This document shows positions 1-8,975 of a stretch of 64,000 nucleotides of DNA, one piece after another. The stretch is from NCBI RefSeq assembly GCF_002807665.1, contig NZ_PEAY01000003.1, positions 62,503-126,502 of the forward strand, given 5' to 3'. The first letter of the stretch is position 1, and each line of letters starts with the position of its first letter. The stretch is from Neoalteromonas facilis. GTDB lineage: Bacteria; Pseudomonadota; Gammaproteobacteria; Enterobacterales; Alteromonadaceae. The position numbers and the translations under genes were made by a program. The notes beneath the pieces are model-generated. The model made no database searches and was not told the origin of the DNA. It worked only from the letters and a program-made list of their open reading frames with translations.

Positions 1-953
1 AAATTTTGGAAGATCGAGGATTTCCAGTGGGTACGCTATATCCATTAGCCAGTGAGCGTTCAGCAGGTGGCACCATTTCATTTAAAGGTAAAGACATTGA
101 AGTATTAAACGCGGACACCTTTGATTGGAGCTTAGTGCAATTTGGTTTTTTCTCTGCTGGTGGCAGTGTTTCGGCTAAGTTCGCGCCTTTAGCGGCAGAT
201 GCTGGCTGTATCGTTATCGATAACACCTCGCACTTTCGTTATGAGCCGGACATTCCATTAGTTGTGCCAGAGGTCAATGCGCATGCGTTGGCAGATTTCC
301 GCAATCGCAATATTATCGCCAACCCAAACTGTTCAACGATCCAAATGTTAGTGGCGTTAAAACCTATCCACGACGCTGTAGGGATTGATCGTATAAACGT
401 GTGTACTTATCAATCGGTTTCGGGAGCGGGTAAGTCGGCTATGGACGGACTAGCACAACAAACTGCGTCGTTGATGAATGGGCGAGAGGTCGATACAGCG
501 GGCTTTAGTCGTCAAATCGCGTTTAACGTTATCCCGCAAATTGACGTATTCATGGACAATGATTACACCAAAGAAGAAATGAAAATGGTGTGGGAAACGC
601 ACAAAATCATGGGCGATGACAGCATTCGTGTTAATCCAACGGCCGTGCGCGTTCCTGTGTTCTATGGGCACGGAGAAGCGATCCACATTGAAGCCCGTCA
701 GCCAATAGATGCTGAAGATGTCAAACGTTTGCTAAGAGATGCGCCTGGCATAACAGTCTATGAAGATCGTGAAGACTTCCCGACACAAGTTAGCAGTGCA
801 AGTGGCAATGACAGTGTGCATGTAGGCCGTATTCGGAACGACGTTTCACACCCGCACGGTATCAACTTGTGGGTAGTTTCAGACAACATCCGCAAAGGCG
901 CAGCGACGAATAGCGTACAAATTGCTGAGGTCTTGATCCGCGATTATTTATAG
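1..953 (+). CDS. asd: Aspartate-semialdehyde dehydrogenase, 5' end cut off
   Basis: Converts aspartyl-4-phosphate to aspartate-semialdehyde with NADPH, the branch step for lysine/diaminopimelate, threonine and methionine; cytoplasmic. The frame runs in from the left edge, so about 20 N-terminal residues including the nucleotide-binding glycine motif are missing. Visible features are LYPLASERSAG near the edge, the catalytic cysteine in NPNCSTIQ, the SVSGAGKSAMDG stretch and the C-terminal dimer domain ending in IRDYL. The apparent TTG at position 6 is an internal leucine codon. It heads the usual gammaproteobacterial order asd-fimV-truA. Family assignment is secure; only the start lies outside the window. 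Confidence 0.95.
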   Translation, partial: ILEDRGFPVGTLYPLASERSAGGTISFKGKDIEVLNADTFDWSLVQFGFFSAGGSVSAKFAPLAADAGCIVIDNTSHFRYEPDIPLVVPEVNAHALADFRNRNIIANPNCSTIQMLVALKPIHDAVGIDRINVCTYQSVSGAGKSAMDGLAQQTASLMNGREVDTAGFSRQIAFNVIPQIDVFMDNDYTKEEMKMVWETHKIMGDDSIRVNPTAVRVPVFYGHGEAIHIEARQPIDAEDVKRLLRDAPGITVYEDREDFPTQVSSASGNDSVHVGRIRNDVSHPHGINLWVVSDNIRKGAATNSVQIAEVLIRDYL

Positions 954-1000
954 TCACGGATCTGCTGACTTAATAAAACATAAAGTCGGTCGATAAACAT

Positions 1001-1036
1001 AAGGTAACGCGTCAATGCCGTGTTACCTTTTTTTTT
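1001..1036 (+). terminator. Rho-independent terminator after asd
   Basis: Arms AAGGTAAC and GTTACCTT, extended inward by a few pairs, close a short loop and are followed by an unbroken run of T. It lies about 50 bases after the asd stop and separates asd from fimV. Confidence 0.85.
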
Positions 1037-1246
1037 GAGATTTAGGTATTCACGCGAATAGTTTTGTTTGCTGATGTGGCACATTGGATTAAAACTTGCA
1101 GTTAAATCGTGAAGTTATAACTAAGTGGGTAACTTTAGTGAGTGTAATAGTGGCTTTTTAGCACCTAAACACATTAAACTAACCACTAGAACACCATGGC
1201 GTGCGCTGGCGTCTTTAGATAAATAAATCCAATAATAAGGAATGCA

Positions 1247-4200
1247 ATGAAAGTGAACCGCTGGATAATGATGAGTGTTGTACTCGCCATCGTTTTTACT
1301 GTGGTTAGCGAATCTTCTGCGCAATCCTCAAACCTCCAAATTGTTGGGCCTAGAGACAGTCAAAGCCAATTCTCCGGCGCCATATACGGGCCTATTGATA
1401 GCGATGATACGTTATGGCGGATCGCGTCCCGTTACCGTCAAAATAGAGACCTGTCTGTTTATCAGGTCATGATCGCTATATATGATTTAAACCCTGAAGC
1501 ATTTGAACAGAACAACATTAACTTGTTGCGTGACGGCGCAATCCTAAAACTGCCTTCAGAGAAATACATATCGCGGATCAACGTAGATGACGCTCGTCAA
1601 CGCGCCGAGTCTGATAGCCAAGCGTTGGGTTTAGATGCAAACAAAGCAGTAGAAGATGCCAACAATATTAAGCCTGCTCAAGACTTAGTTAAAAAAGCGG
1701 ACTTAGACCAGAAAACCCAGCAGATTGAAGAAAAGCTGACCCAGATTGACAACAAGCAGTTGGAACAGTTTGATGCGTTGCGGCAACAGTTTGCCGCGTC
1801 AATCGACAATATTCAGTCATTACTTGATGAAAACCAAAAAGTTTTTGAGCGATTAGACGCGGTTAATCAAGATATCAGCGAATTGCGCAGTCGCGTTGAA
1901 GAGGATGTGCAGCCGCAAGTCAATCAGCAAATCGAGCTGTTAGAAAAAACACTCGGAATTTTAGAGCAAGAGGCCGAGCGCCAAAAAGCAGAAGAAGCCT
2001 CTTCTGTAATGCGTTATTTAACCAGTCCGATGGCCATCATTATTGGCTCTGCGCTGCTGACATTAGGTGTGCTAGGTGGCATCGTCGCTTGGTTAATCAA
2101 ACGAAAAAAAAGTGCTGAAGCTCCGCCAGTATTAACCGGTGAACACACTGCTACACCACAACCTGTAGCCGCTGTTCCTCCCCCTAACAATGATCTCAGT
2201 GATGCGCTTGTTGATGATTTGGCAACGCCAGATGCCGATGATGATTTATTCAATGATGATGAGTTACTTGATGACGTCTTGTCAGAAGAGCTAGAGGAAT
2301 CGTTGGATGATGCGGTAGAGAATGAGCTGGAAAGTTATGCCGATCTCGGCGATGAAATGCTGGTGCCGGATCTTGATGACGATGACGATAGTTTATTCGA
2401 AGAAGATGATGAGCTGCTTCAGGAACTTGAGGATATTGATGGCGATGCTTTGGAAGGCATTGATTTATCTGATGATGATGACATCGATCTTTCTGACGCG
2501 CTTGAGGACGATGTTGATGATGCCTTAGCGGCTGAGCTAGAAGATGCTGGCGATATTGATGATGATGCACTTGATGAGTTGTTTGAAGAAGAAGAACTCG
2601 GTGATATCGACAAAGATCTGGCTGCTGAGCTCGCTAACGATGATCTTGAAGCTGCAATTGACCAAGAACTAGATGAAGAATTGGCTGATAGCAATGACAT
2701 TGATTCGTTATTAGAAGAAGAGGCGCAGCAGTCTATTACGCCGGTTGACAGTGGCGACGAGAAGCCTGAGATCAGTATTGATGAGTTACTTGAAGAGTCT
2801 GAAAAACCTTCAGATGTCCCTGCAAACATTGACGTGGATGTTGAAACCGGCGTTTCAAACCAAATGCTCGAGCAATTGGGAGATGAAGTAGCTGCGCAGA
2901 ATGAGGCGCTTGATCGTGTAACCGATGAAATATTGGGCGAGCTTGAACAAATTGAAATGATGCAAGGGATGGTTGATGAGGATGAAGAACAACCGGATGA
3001 AGAGGCTAACGTTGAAGATGTTGTCGAGTCAGCGCAGACCCAACATGACATACAAACGCTAGATGAATTTGCGAATGATCTAGATGATATCGAAGGCGAT
3101 GATTTTGATGAGCTGGAAGATCCGTTAACCGATGAACTGCTACAAGAGTTAGGTGTAGACGACGAAGAAGAGGATTCAACAAGTGAGCCTTCTGATGATT
3201 TAACTGATGAGTTGCTATCTGAGCTAGAAGCTGAGGTCGGTGAGGAACTAACAGAACCAACAGAGGAAGACGTCAGTGATGAGCTGACCGATGAATTGCT
3301 GTCTGAACTAGAAGCTGAGGTTGGTGAGGAACAAAGCGAACCAACAGACGAAGACACCAGTGATGCTCTAACCGATGAATTGTTATCTGAGCTAGAAGCT
3401 GAGGCAGGCGAGGACCTAAGCGAGCCAACAGACGAAGACGCCAGTGATGCTCTAACCGATGAATTGTTATCTGAGCTAGAAGCTGAGGCAGGCGAGGAAC
3501 TAAGCGAGCCAACAGGCGAAGACGCCAGTGATGCTCTAACCGATGAATTGTTATCTGAGCTAGAAGCTGAGGTTGGTGAGGAACAAAGCGAGCCAACAAA
3601 CGAAGACGTTAGTGATGAACTCACTGATGAGTTGTTATCTGAGCTAGAGGCTGAGGCAGGCGAGGAACTAAGTGAGCCAACAGCCGAAGATGTCGGTGAT
3701 GAAGAAGATCAGACTGATGAAGATGCATTAACCGACGAGCTGCTAGCAGAGTTTGAAGCAAGTGATGATGACAGCGAAGAGGCATCGTTTACACCTGACG
3801 CTGAAGAAGCATTTTTGACATCAGAAGATGATGAGGCAACGGAATCAGAAACTCAGCAAGCGACCGAAGATTTGCTCGATGTCTTTGATGCTGGGGAAGA
3901 TGAAACGCTTGAAATTGAAAGCGATGATTCGGAGCTAACGTTGTCAGAGGCAGATGACGAAGACACTTTTGAGCTAGACGATATTCCAAGCCTATCTGAA
4001 GGCCCTGATGATTTTGATGACTCTTTATTGGAGCAATCATTTGATGAGTTCTCTCTAGACGAAGAGTCTGACGCCATACAAGAAGAAGCGCCGTCAAAGA
4101 AAAGTGATTCAACTGACGAGCTAGAAGATCTGGATGATATGCCAGGTTTGGGCGATTGGTTAAATGAAGAATCTGACCAAGACAGCTTAGTATTGGAAGA

Positions 4201-4636
4201 AATTGAAAGTGCTGATTTTGATGAGTTACTTGAGAGCATTGATTCTGAAGTTGAAGGTAAACCTGAACTTAAGTTAGATAATCCAGATTTAGATCTAGAA
4301 GCGCTGTTTACTGAAACAGAAGACGAACAAAGCCAAGATGAATACGTCGACGTCGATACGCTATTAGCTGAAAGTGAAAGTGATGACGGCAGTGATGTGG
4401 ATGATGCAGAGCTTAATTTGGACGTGGCCTTAGGTGAATTTACCGGTAAAAGTGACGATGATATTGTTGTCGATGTAGACGATGGCGGAGCACAAGCGGC
4501 TAATCTTGATTTGGCGGCAGCTTATATTGAGATGGATGATGTAGAAGCGGCCAAGGAATTACTGCAAGAAGTTATAGATCAGGGCACGGAAGAACAGCAG
4601 AAAGAAGCCAAGACTTTATTAGAAAATCTTGGTTAA
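1247..4636 (+). CDS. fimV: FimV-type polar hub / pilus assembly protein
   Basis: FimV/HubP proteins organise the cell pole and support type IV pilus and motility functions. The 1129-residue product has a signal peptide (about 1-25), a LysM-like peptidoglycan-binding stretch (about 47-112, with DTLWRIASRYR), a coiled coil (about 150-250), one membrane segment (about 260-284) and a very long Asp/Glu-rich cytoplasmic region. The C-terminus is the conserved FimV TPR-like end (from AANLDLAAAYIEM to LLENLG). Residues 652-819 are six 28-residue tandem repeats. The ATG at 1247 has AAGGA five bases upstream. Position between asd and truA is the classical one. Length and acidity vary widely in the family, so the size is not odd. 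Confidence 0.93.
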   Translation: MKVNRWIMMSVVLAIVFTVVSESSAQSSNLQIVGPRDSQSQFSGAIYGPIDSDDTLWRIASRYRQNRDLSVYQVMIAIYDLNPEAFEQNNINLLRDGAILKLPSEKYISRINVDDARQRAESDSQALGLDANKAVEDANNIKPAQDLVKKADLDQKTQQIEEKLTQIDNKQLEQFDALRQQFAASIDNIQSLLDENQKVFERLDAVNQDISELRSRVEEDVQPQVNQQIELLEKTLGILEQEAERQKAEEASSVMRYLTSPMAIIIGSALLTLGVLGGIVAWLIKRKKSAEAPPVLTGEHTATPQPVAAVPPPNNDLSDALVDDLATPDADDDLFNDDELLDDVLSEELEESLDDAVENELESYADLGDEMLVPDLDDDDDSLFEEDDELLQELEDIDGDALEGIDLSDDDDIDLSDALEDDVDDALAAELEDAGDIDDDALDELFEEEELGDIDKDLAAELANDDLEAAIDQELDEELADSNDIDSLLEEEAQQSITPVDSGDEKPEISIDELLEESEKPSDVPANIDVDVETGVSNQMLEQLGDEVAAQNEALDRVTDEILGELEQIEMMQGMVDEDEEQPDEEANVEDVVESAQTQHDIQTLDEFANDLDDIEGDDFDELEDPLTDELLQELGVDDEEEDSTSEPSDDLTDELLSELEAEVGEELTEPTEEDVSDELTDELLSELEAEVGEEQSEPTDEDTSDALTDELLSELEAEAGEDLSEPTDEDASDALTDELLSELEAEAGEELSEPTGEDASDALTDELLSELEAEVGEEQSEPTNEDVSDELTDELLSELEAEAGEELSEPTAEDVGDEEDQTDEDALTDELLAEFEASDDDSEEASFTPDAEEAFLTSEDDEATESETQQATEDLLDVFDAGEDETLEIESDDSELTLSEADDEDTFELDDIPSLSEGPDDFDDSLLEQSFDEFSLDEESDAIQEEAPSKKSDSTDELEDLDDMPGLGDWLNEESDQDSLVLEEIESADFDELLESIDSEVEGKPELKLDNPDLDLEALFTETEDEQSQDEYVDVDTLLAESESDDGSDVDDAELNLDVALGEFTGKSDDDIVVDVDDGGAQAANLDLAAAYIEMDDVEAAKELLQEVIDQGTEEQQKEAKTLLENLG
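3200..3703 (+). repeat. Six tandem 84-bp in-frame repeats within fimV
   Basis: Each unit encodes 28 residues starting LTDELLSELEAE and ending near EPTxEDxSDx. Units 3 (from 3368) and 4 (from 3452) differ at only two of 84 bases by eye, while the outer units differ more. Degenerate partial units flank the array (DPLTDELLQELG before, DALTDELLAEFE after). The unit is a multiple of three, so copy-number change would keep the frame. It is coding, not a CRISPR or intergenic repeat. Confidence 0.95.
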
Positions 4637-4641
4637 GCTGG

Positions 4642-4670
4642 TTGTTTGCTACCTCTTAACTAGCTAAACT
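4642..4670 (+). promoter_or_regulatory. Candidate promoter for truA
   Basis: TTGTTT and TAAACT are separated by 17 bases, and TTGCGCCC follows the -10. It lies directly after the fimV stop and about 30 bases before the truA start. This rests on the consensus match only. Confidence 0.35.
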
Positions 4671-4702
4671 TTGCGCCCAGTTCATTGGGGTAGGGTAAAA
4701 CA

Positions 4703-5488
4703 TTGCGAATTGCGCTTGGAATCGAATATGACGGGGCAACCTTTTCTGGTTGGCAGCGTCAGAGTCATGTTGCATCTATTCAGCAATCACTGGAAAACGC
4801 GCTCAGTAAAATTGCCGATACTAAAATAGAAGTGCAATGCGCAGGCCGAACTGACGCCGGAGTGCATGCTACGGGGCAAATCGTTCATTTTGATACTGAT
4901 GCTCAGCGTCCAGAGCGTGCTTGGACCATGGGAGTCAATACCCACCTTCCCGATACCATTGCTGTTGCTTGGTCAACCGAGGTGCCTGAAGATTTTCACG
5001 CGCGCTATTCAGCAACTGCACGGCGTTATCGTTACATCATTTATAACTCTCGCCTGCGTCCAGGAATACATACTCACGGCCTTACACATGAATATCGGCC
5101 ATTGGATGCTGATAAAATGCATCAAGCAGCGCAGTGCTTAGTGGGCGAAAATGACTTTAGTGCATTCCGAGCTGCCCACTGTCAATCAAAAACCCCCTAT
5201 CGTAACCTGACCTCAATAAGTGTATCGAGGCAGGGTAATTACGTTATCCTGGATGTTGAAGCGAATGCGTTTTTACATCATATGGTGCGCAATATTACAG
5301 GTTCATTGCTTGAAATCGGTTGTGGTGAGCAGAATGTAGAATGGATGCAGTACCTATTAAGTAGCAAAGATCGCACGCAGGCAGGCGCGACGGCTAAACC
5401 GCATGGCCTTTACTTGGTTCATGTCACTTATCCGCATTCATTTGGATTGCCAACTAAAGCCATGGGTCCTATTTTTTTACCCGATTAA
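4703..5488 (+). CDS. truA: tRNA pseudouridine(38-40) synthase
   Basis: TruA makes pseudouridine at positions 38-40 of the tRNA anticodon stem-loop. The 261-residue length matches the family. The N-terminus reads [14 protein letters not shown] and the catalytic aspartate is in [12 protein letters not shown] (about residue 51); [11 protein letters not shown] in the C-terminal half is also typical. The start is a TTG at 4703, chosen because [11 protein letters not shown] begins as TruA proteins do and a G-rich site (GGGGTAGGG) lies just upstream. It follows fimV and precedes accD. Confidence 0.96.
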   Translation: MRIALGIEYDGATFSGWQRQSHVASIQQSLENALSKIADTKIEVQCAGRTDAGVHATGQIVHFDTDAQRPERAWTMGVNTHLPDTIAVAWSTEVPEDFHARYSATARRYRYIIYNSRLRPGIHTHGLTHEYRPLDADKMHQAAQCLVGENDFSAFRAAHCQSKTPYRNLTSISVSRQGNYVILDVEANAFLHHMVRNITGSLLEIGCGEQNVEWMQYLLSSKDRTQAGATAKPHGLYLVHVTYPHSFGLPTKAMGPIFLPD

Positions 5489-5509
5489 CTTCTTAGACCA
5501 GTTTTGTTT

Positions 5510-5537
5510 TTAACCGAGCGGCTAACTATGCTCTAAT
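5510..5537 (+). promoter_or_regulatory. Candidate promoter for accD
   Basis: TTAACC is followed 16 bases later by TCTAAT, which carries an extended -10 (TGC just before it). It lies about 40 bases upstream of accD. Consensus match only. Confidence 0.35.
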
Positions 5538-5577
5538 ACCGCTTTATTGTTGTGGGTTCGACAGGAACAAAATTACT

Positions 5578-6420
5578 ATGAGTTGGATACAAAAAATCCT
5601 TCCCAGAACACAGACCTCTGCCAAAGGCAATGTGCCTGAAGGGGTTTGGACAAAGTGCGGTGAATGTAGCGCTGTGCTGTACAAATCTGAGTTAGAAAAG
5701 CAGTTAGAAGTATGTCCAAAATGTGACCATCACATGCGGATCAAAGCGCGTAAGCGTATCGATAGTCTCCTAGATGCAACCGATAGAACTGAATTGGCTG
5801 CGAATTTAGAGCCGCAAGACATCCTCAAATTTAAGGATTCTAAACGCTATAAAGAGCGTATTACAGCAGCGCAGAAGTCGACTAATGAAAAAGATGCATT
5901 GATAGTCATGCGTGGCAAGCTAAAAGGTATGCCGGTCGTAGTGGCGTGCTTTGAATTTAGCTTTATGGGCGGCTCAATGGCATCTGTGGTCGGTGCAAGG
6001 TTCGTTGCGGCGGTAAATGAGTGTCTAGAGCACAACATGCCGTTGATTTGTTTCTCAGCCAGTGGTGGCGCTCGTATGCAAGAGGCGTTGTTCTCATTGA
6101 TGCAAATGGCAAAAACCAGTGCCGCGTTAGCAAAAATGAGCGAAAAAGGATTGCCTTTCATTTCGGTATTAACTGATCCGACGATGGGAGGAGTGTCTGC
6201 TAGCTTAGCAATGCTGGGTGATATCAATATTGCAGAGCCGAAAGCCCTAATCGGGTTTGCAGGTCCTCGAGTTATTGAACAAACGGTTCGAGAAACGTTA
6301 CCTGAAGGTTTCCAGCGCAGTGAATTTCTGCTTGAAAAGGGTGCGATTGATATGATTGTTGACCGCAGAGAAATGCGCGATACACTGCACGCCATTCTCA
6401 GGAAATTACACCGACACTAA
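5578..6420 (+). CDS. accD: Acetyl-CoA carboxylase carboxyltransferase subunit beta
   Basis: The beta subunit of the carboxyltransferase transfers carboxyl from biotin-BCCP to acetyl-CoA, giving malonyl-CoA for fatty acid synthesis. The product has 280 residues. An N-terminal zinc ribbon has cysteines at about 27, 30, 46 and 49 (KCGEC and CPKCD). The crotonase-like core shows [22 protein letters not shown] and [10 protein letters not shown]. The gene is four bases ahead of the chosen folC start, so the two are probably co-transcribed, as is usual. Confidence 0.97.
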   Translation: MSWIQKILPRTQTSAKGNVPEGVWTKCGECSAVLYKSELEKQLEVCPKCDHHMRIKARKRIDSLLDATDRTELAANLEPQDILKFKDSKRYKERITAAQKSTNEKDALIVMRGKLKGMPVVVACFEFSFMGGSMASVVGARFVAAVNECLEHNMPLICFSASGGARMQEALFSLMQMAKTSAALAKMSEKGLPFISVLTDPTMGGVSASLAMLGDINIAEPKALIGFAGPRVIEQTVRETLPEGFQRSEFLLEKGAIDMIVDRREMRDTLHAILRKLHRH

Positions 6421-6424
6421 ATTC

Positions 6425-7717
6425 ATGACATCAAGCAATAGTTGCCTAGCGACCGCGAAAACGACGTGGTCGTTAGCGCAATGGCTTAACTACCTACTTG
6501 CGATCCATCCAACTGAAATAGACATGGGATTGGATCGCCTCAATCGCGTTTTCCAGCGTCTTCAGCTTAGTTTTCCACGTACACAAGTGATCACCGTTGC
6601 CGGCACCAATGGCAAAGGGTCAACCTGTCGATTCATCGAGTTAGCATTGTTGTCGATGGACAAGTCCGTTGTTGTCTACAGCTCGCCGCATATCAGCGAT
6701 TACCGTGAGCGCGTGAGGGTTAATGGTGCAATGTTACCTGCTCAGGTGTTCTGTAAGGCCTTTGTGCAAATAGAACGGTTACGTGGTGAAGACACATTAA
6801 CCTATTTCGAATTTGGCACATTAGCGGCTTTATTGCTGGCATTTCAAAAATCGCCTGATTATCTCATCCTTGAAGTGGGCTTGGGTGGACGTCTGGACGC
6901 GACCAATATCATTGATACTGATTTAGCCGTCATCACCAGTATCGATTTGGATCATGAATCCTTCTTGGGTAGCACGCGCGAGTCTGTGGCGTACGAAAAA
7001 GCCGGTATTTTCAGGCCCAATGTGCCGATTGTATTAGGTGATCGTGATACACCTTCGGTTATGCTAAACAGCGCCAATCAGCATGCGAGAGGTTTACTGG
7101 TTAAAGGGGCGAACTTCGATATTACGGTAAAGGATAACGGCACATGGTCATGGCGAAGTGAGAATAATCAGCTTACTGAATTACCAAAACCCTTGTTGCT
7201 AAGGGACAATTTGTCCACTGCTTTCGCGGCATTGGAACAGTTAGGTCTATTGCCGCAGCTGCTAAAACATCAGGATGATTTCAATTCGCTAGTTGCGACG
7301 GCGTCTTTGCCAGGGCGAATGCAGATCATTCAAAGTGAGCCGCTATGGCTTATCGATGTTGGTCATAATCCTCATGCGGCCAAAGCCATTGCTACTCATA
7401 TTGCAGGATTGGACAAGCAATCTGTATATATCATTGTGGGCATGATGAAAGATAAATCGATTGCGGATACATTACATCAATTTGCGTCTCTATCGCCAAA
7501 GTGGCTAACGGTTTCTTTACCCGGAGAACGAGCAGCTTCCGCCGCCGATATAGCCCGACTTCTGTCGGCAGAAAGCGTCCTTGGCGAGTTTGCCAATGTT
7601 GCTGAAGCTGTCAGTCGAGTAAAAGCGCATGTTACCGAGCAAGATATCGTGTTAGTGTTTGGTTCGTTTGTAACAGTTGATCAAATATTGACACTGCAAG
7701 AGCAGAACGCTCTATAA
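6425..7717 (+). CDS. folC: Folylpolyglutamate / dihydrofolate synthase
   Basis: A bifunctional ATP-dependent ligase: it adds glutamate to dihydropteroate to give dihydrofolate and extends the polyglutamate tail of folates. The frame is open upstream into accD, but the ATG at 6425, four bases after the accD stop, gives 430 residues, close to normal FolC length. Seen motifs are the P-loop VAGTNGKGST, the YSSPHISDYRERV stretch, LEVGLGGRLDATN, and DVGHNPHAAKAI in the C-terminal ligase domain. No strong ribosome site precedes the ATG; translational coupling to accD is likely. Confidence 0.94.
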   Translation: MTSSNSCLATAKTTWSLAQWLNYLLAIHPTEIDMGLDRLNRVFQRLQLSFPRTQVITVAGTNGKGSTCRFIELALLSMDKSVVVYSSPHISDYRERVRVNGAMLPAQVFCKAFVQIERLRGEDTLTYFEFGTLAALLLAFQKSPDYLILEVGLGGRLDATNIIDTDLAVITSIDLDHESFLGSTRESVAYEKAGIFRPNVPIVLGDRDTPSVMLNSANQHARGLLVKGANFDITVKDNGTWSWRSENNQLTELPKPLLLRDNLSTAFAALEQLGLLPQLLKHQDDFNSLVATASLPGRMQIIQSEPLWLIDVGHNPHAAKAIATHIAGLDKQSVYIIVGMMKDKSIADTLHQFASLSPKWLTVSLPGERAASAADIARLLSAESVLGEFANVAEAVSRVKAHVTEQDIVLVFGSFVTVDQILTLQEQNAL

Positions 7718-7748
7718 TACATCGGCCAGAGACTAGGGGAGGAAAGGC

Positions 7749-8345
7749 TTGTCCAGTGCATTACAAAATCGTTTAGTCGGTACCATTATCGTCGTAGCAT
7801 TGGCGGTCATTTTTTTACCCGACATTCTTGATGGGAAGAAAAATCAGGGTGCGCCGACATTTGTATCTGTGCCGCAAGCTCCAGAGCGCAAGGCGTTAGT
7901 TCAGCCTCAGGCATTTCCTAGCGAGAAGGTTGCCGAATCGGCCGCGAGACCGGTTGAAATTGTCGAAGAAACTGCATTAGACGATGAAGGCGGGAATAGT
8001 GTTGAAGTCGACACGGCGACACCAAACCAAGAGGAAGCGAACGTCTCTTCATTGGCTGAGCAAACTGTCGTAGAGCAACCCCCAACGTCAACCGCGCAGA
8101 ATGGGGGGTGGGTTATACAACTGGGTAGTTTTCGCCATCAGAAAAATGTTCGAGAACTGTTGGATAAACTTGAAAATGCAGGCTACAGAACATTCAGTCG
8201 ACCCGTTGAGACGAGCGCGGGCCGTTTAACCAAAGTGTTTGTTGGTCCTGATTTGCAGCGCCGTTCACTGGAAGACGCCATTCCCCACTTAAAAGAATTG
8301 ACTGGACTGTCTGGCAAAATCACTGAGTTTAGCGAATCCTTCTAG
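7749..8345 (+). CDS. dedD: SPOR-domain cell-division protein, DedD-like
   Basis: DedD-type proteins sit in the inner membrane and bind denuded septal glycan through a SPOR domain. The 198-residue product has one N-terminal membrane segment (about 10-24, TIIVVALAVIFLPDI), a low-complexity acidic and proline-containing linker, and a C-terminal SPOR domain (about 118-195) beginning WVIQLGSFRHQKNV. The start is TTG at 7749, supported by GAGGAAAGG just upstream and by the membrane helix directly after it. The place between folC and cvpA is that of E. coli dedD. Confidence 0.9.
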   Translation: MSSALQNRLVGTIIVVALAVIFLPDILDGKKNQGAPTFVSVPQAPERKALVQPQAFPSEKVAESAARPVEIVEETALDDEGGNSVEVDTATPNQEEANVSSLAEQTVVEQPPTSTAQNGGWVIQLGSFRHQKNVRELLDKLENAGYRTFSRPVETSAGRLTKVFVGPDLQRRSLEDAIPHLKELTGLSGKITEFSESF

Positions 8346-8389
8346 TTACATAGGTTTACAAAACACGCGTAAATACCTGATCTGAGCGA

Positions 8390-8418
8390 TTGGTATTCAT
8401 GGATGCTTCTGATAAAAT
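8390..8418 (+). promoter_or_regulatory. Candidate promoter for cvpA-purF
   Basis: TTGGTA and TAAAAT are separated by exactly 17 bases, followed by GCGCGCC. No PurR-like palindrome (ACGCAAACGTTTGCGT type) was found next to it. Confidence 0.45.
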
Positions 8419-8473
8419 GCGCGCCATTCAATTCTCGCTGTGCTACTGGCCTTTTACCAAAAGTAAATTTTGA

Positions 8474-8959
8474 ATGAATTGGTTTGATTTCGCCATCATC
8501 GGCATCATCGCTCTATCAACCATCATTAGTTTGATACGCGGGTTTGTCAAAGAAGCTATCTCGCTTGCGGTGTGGTTTTCAGCACTTTTTGTCGCCAGTC
8601 AATTTTATCCAGATGTAGCCGTTTACCTTACCCGTATTTCAGATGAGATATTGCGCAACGGCGTCGCAATAGCGATTTTATTCATTACAACCCTCATTGT
8701 CGGTGCGCTGGTCAATTATGTCTTTAGTCAGTTAGTAAAAGCGACAGGACTGAGTGGTACAGATCGCGCGTTAGGCGCGGTTTTTGGAATTTTGCGCGGT
8801 GTGCTGATCGTCAGCGCGCTGTTGTTTTTTATGGATACATTTACACCATCTGCTACTAGTGAGTGGTGGCAATCCTCAATTTTGGTGCCTGAATTTGCTG
8901 TCATTATTGAATGGTTTTTTCAATATATGAAAGACAGTTCTAGCTTCTTAACTCCGTAA
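8474..8959 (+). CDS. cvpA: CvpA family inner-membrane protein
   Basis: CvpA is a small multi-pass inner-membrane protein required for colicin V export in E. coli; its core function is unclear, with links to envelope stress tolerance. The 161 residues hold about four hydrophobic segments, with the family start [24 protein letters not shown] and conserved [11 protein letters not shown] and [15 protein letters not shown] stretches. It sits 16 bases ahead of purF, the usual pair. The ribosome site is weak. Confidence 0.95.
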   Translation: MNWFDFAIIGIIALSTIISLIRGFVKEAISLAVWFSALFVASQFYPDVAVYLTRISDEILRNGVAIAILFITTLIVGALVNYVFSQLVKATGLSGTDRALGAVFGILRGVLIVSALLFFMDTFTPSATSEWWQSSILVPEFAVIIEWFFQYMKDSSSFLTP

Positions 8960-8975
8960 GATATAGGTAATTTTC

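Noticed and set aside
3273-3599. Minus-strand repetitive frame
   Set aside because: Shadow of the 84-bp coding repeats in fimV.
2419-3624. 401-residue minus-strand frame rich in serine
   Set aside because: It is the mirror of the Asp/Glu-rich fimV region (GAT/GAA read backward gives Ser-rich codons) and has no family features.
3200-3703. CRISPR-like spacing of repeats
   Set aside because: Units are contiguous, in frame and without spacers.
5847-6395. 182-residue minus-strand frame
   Set aside because: Lies wholly inside accD, with no ribosome site and no recognisable domain.
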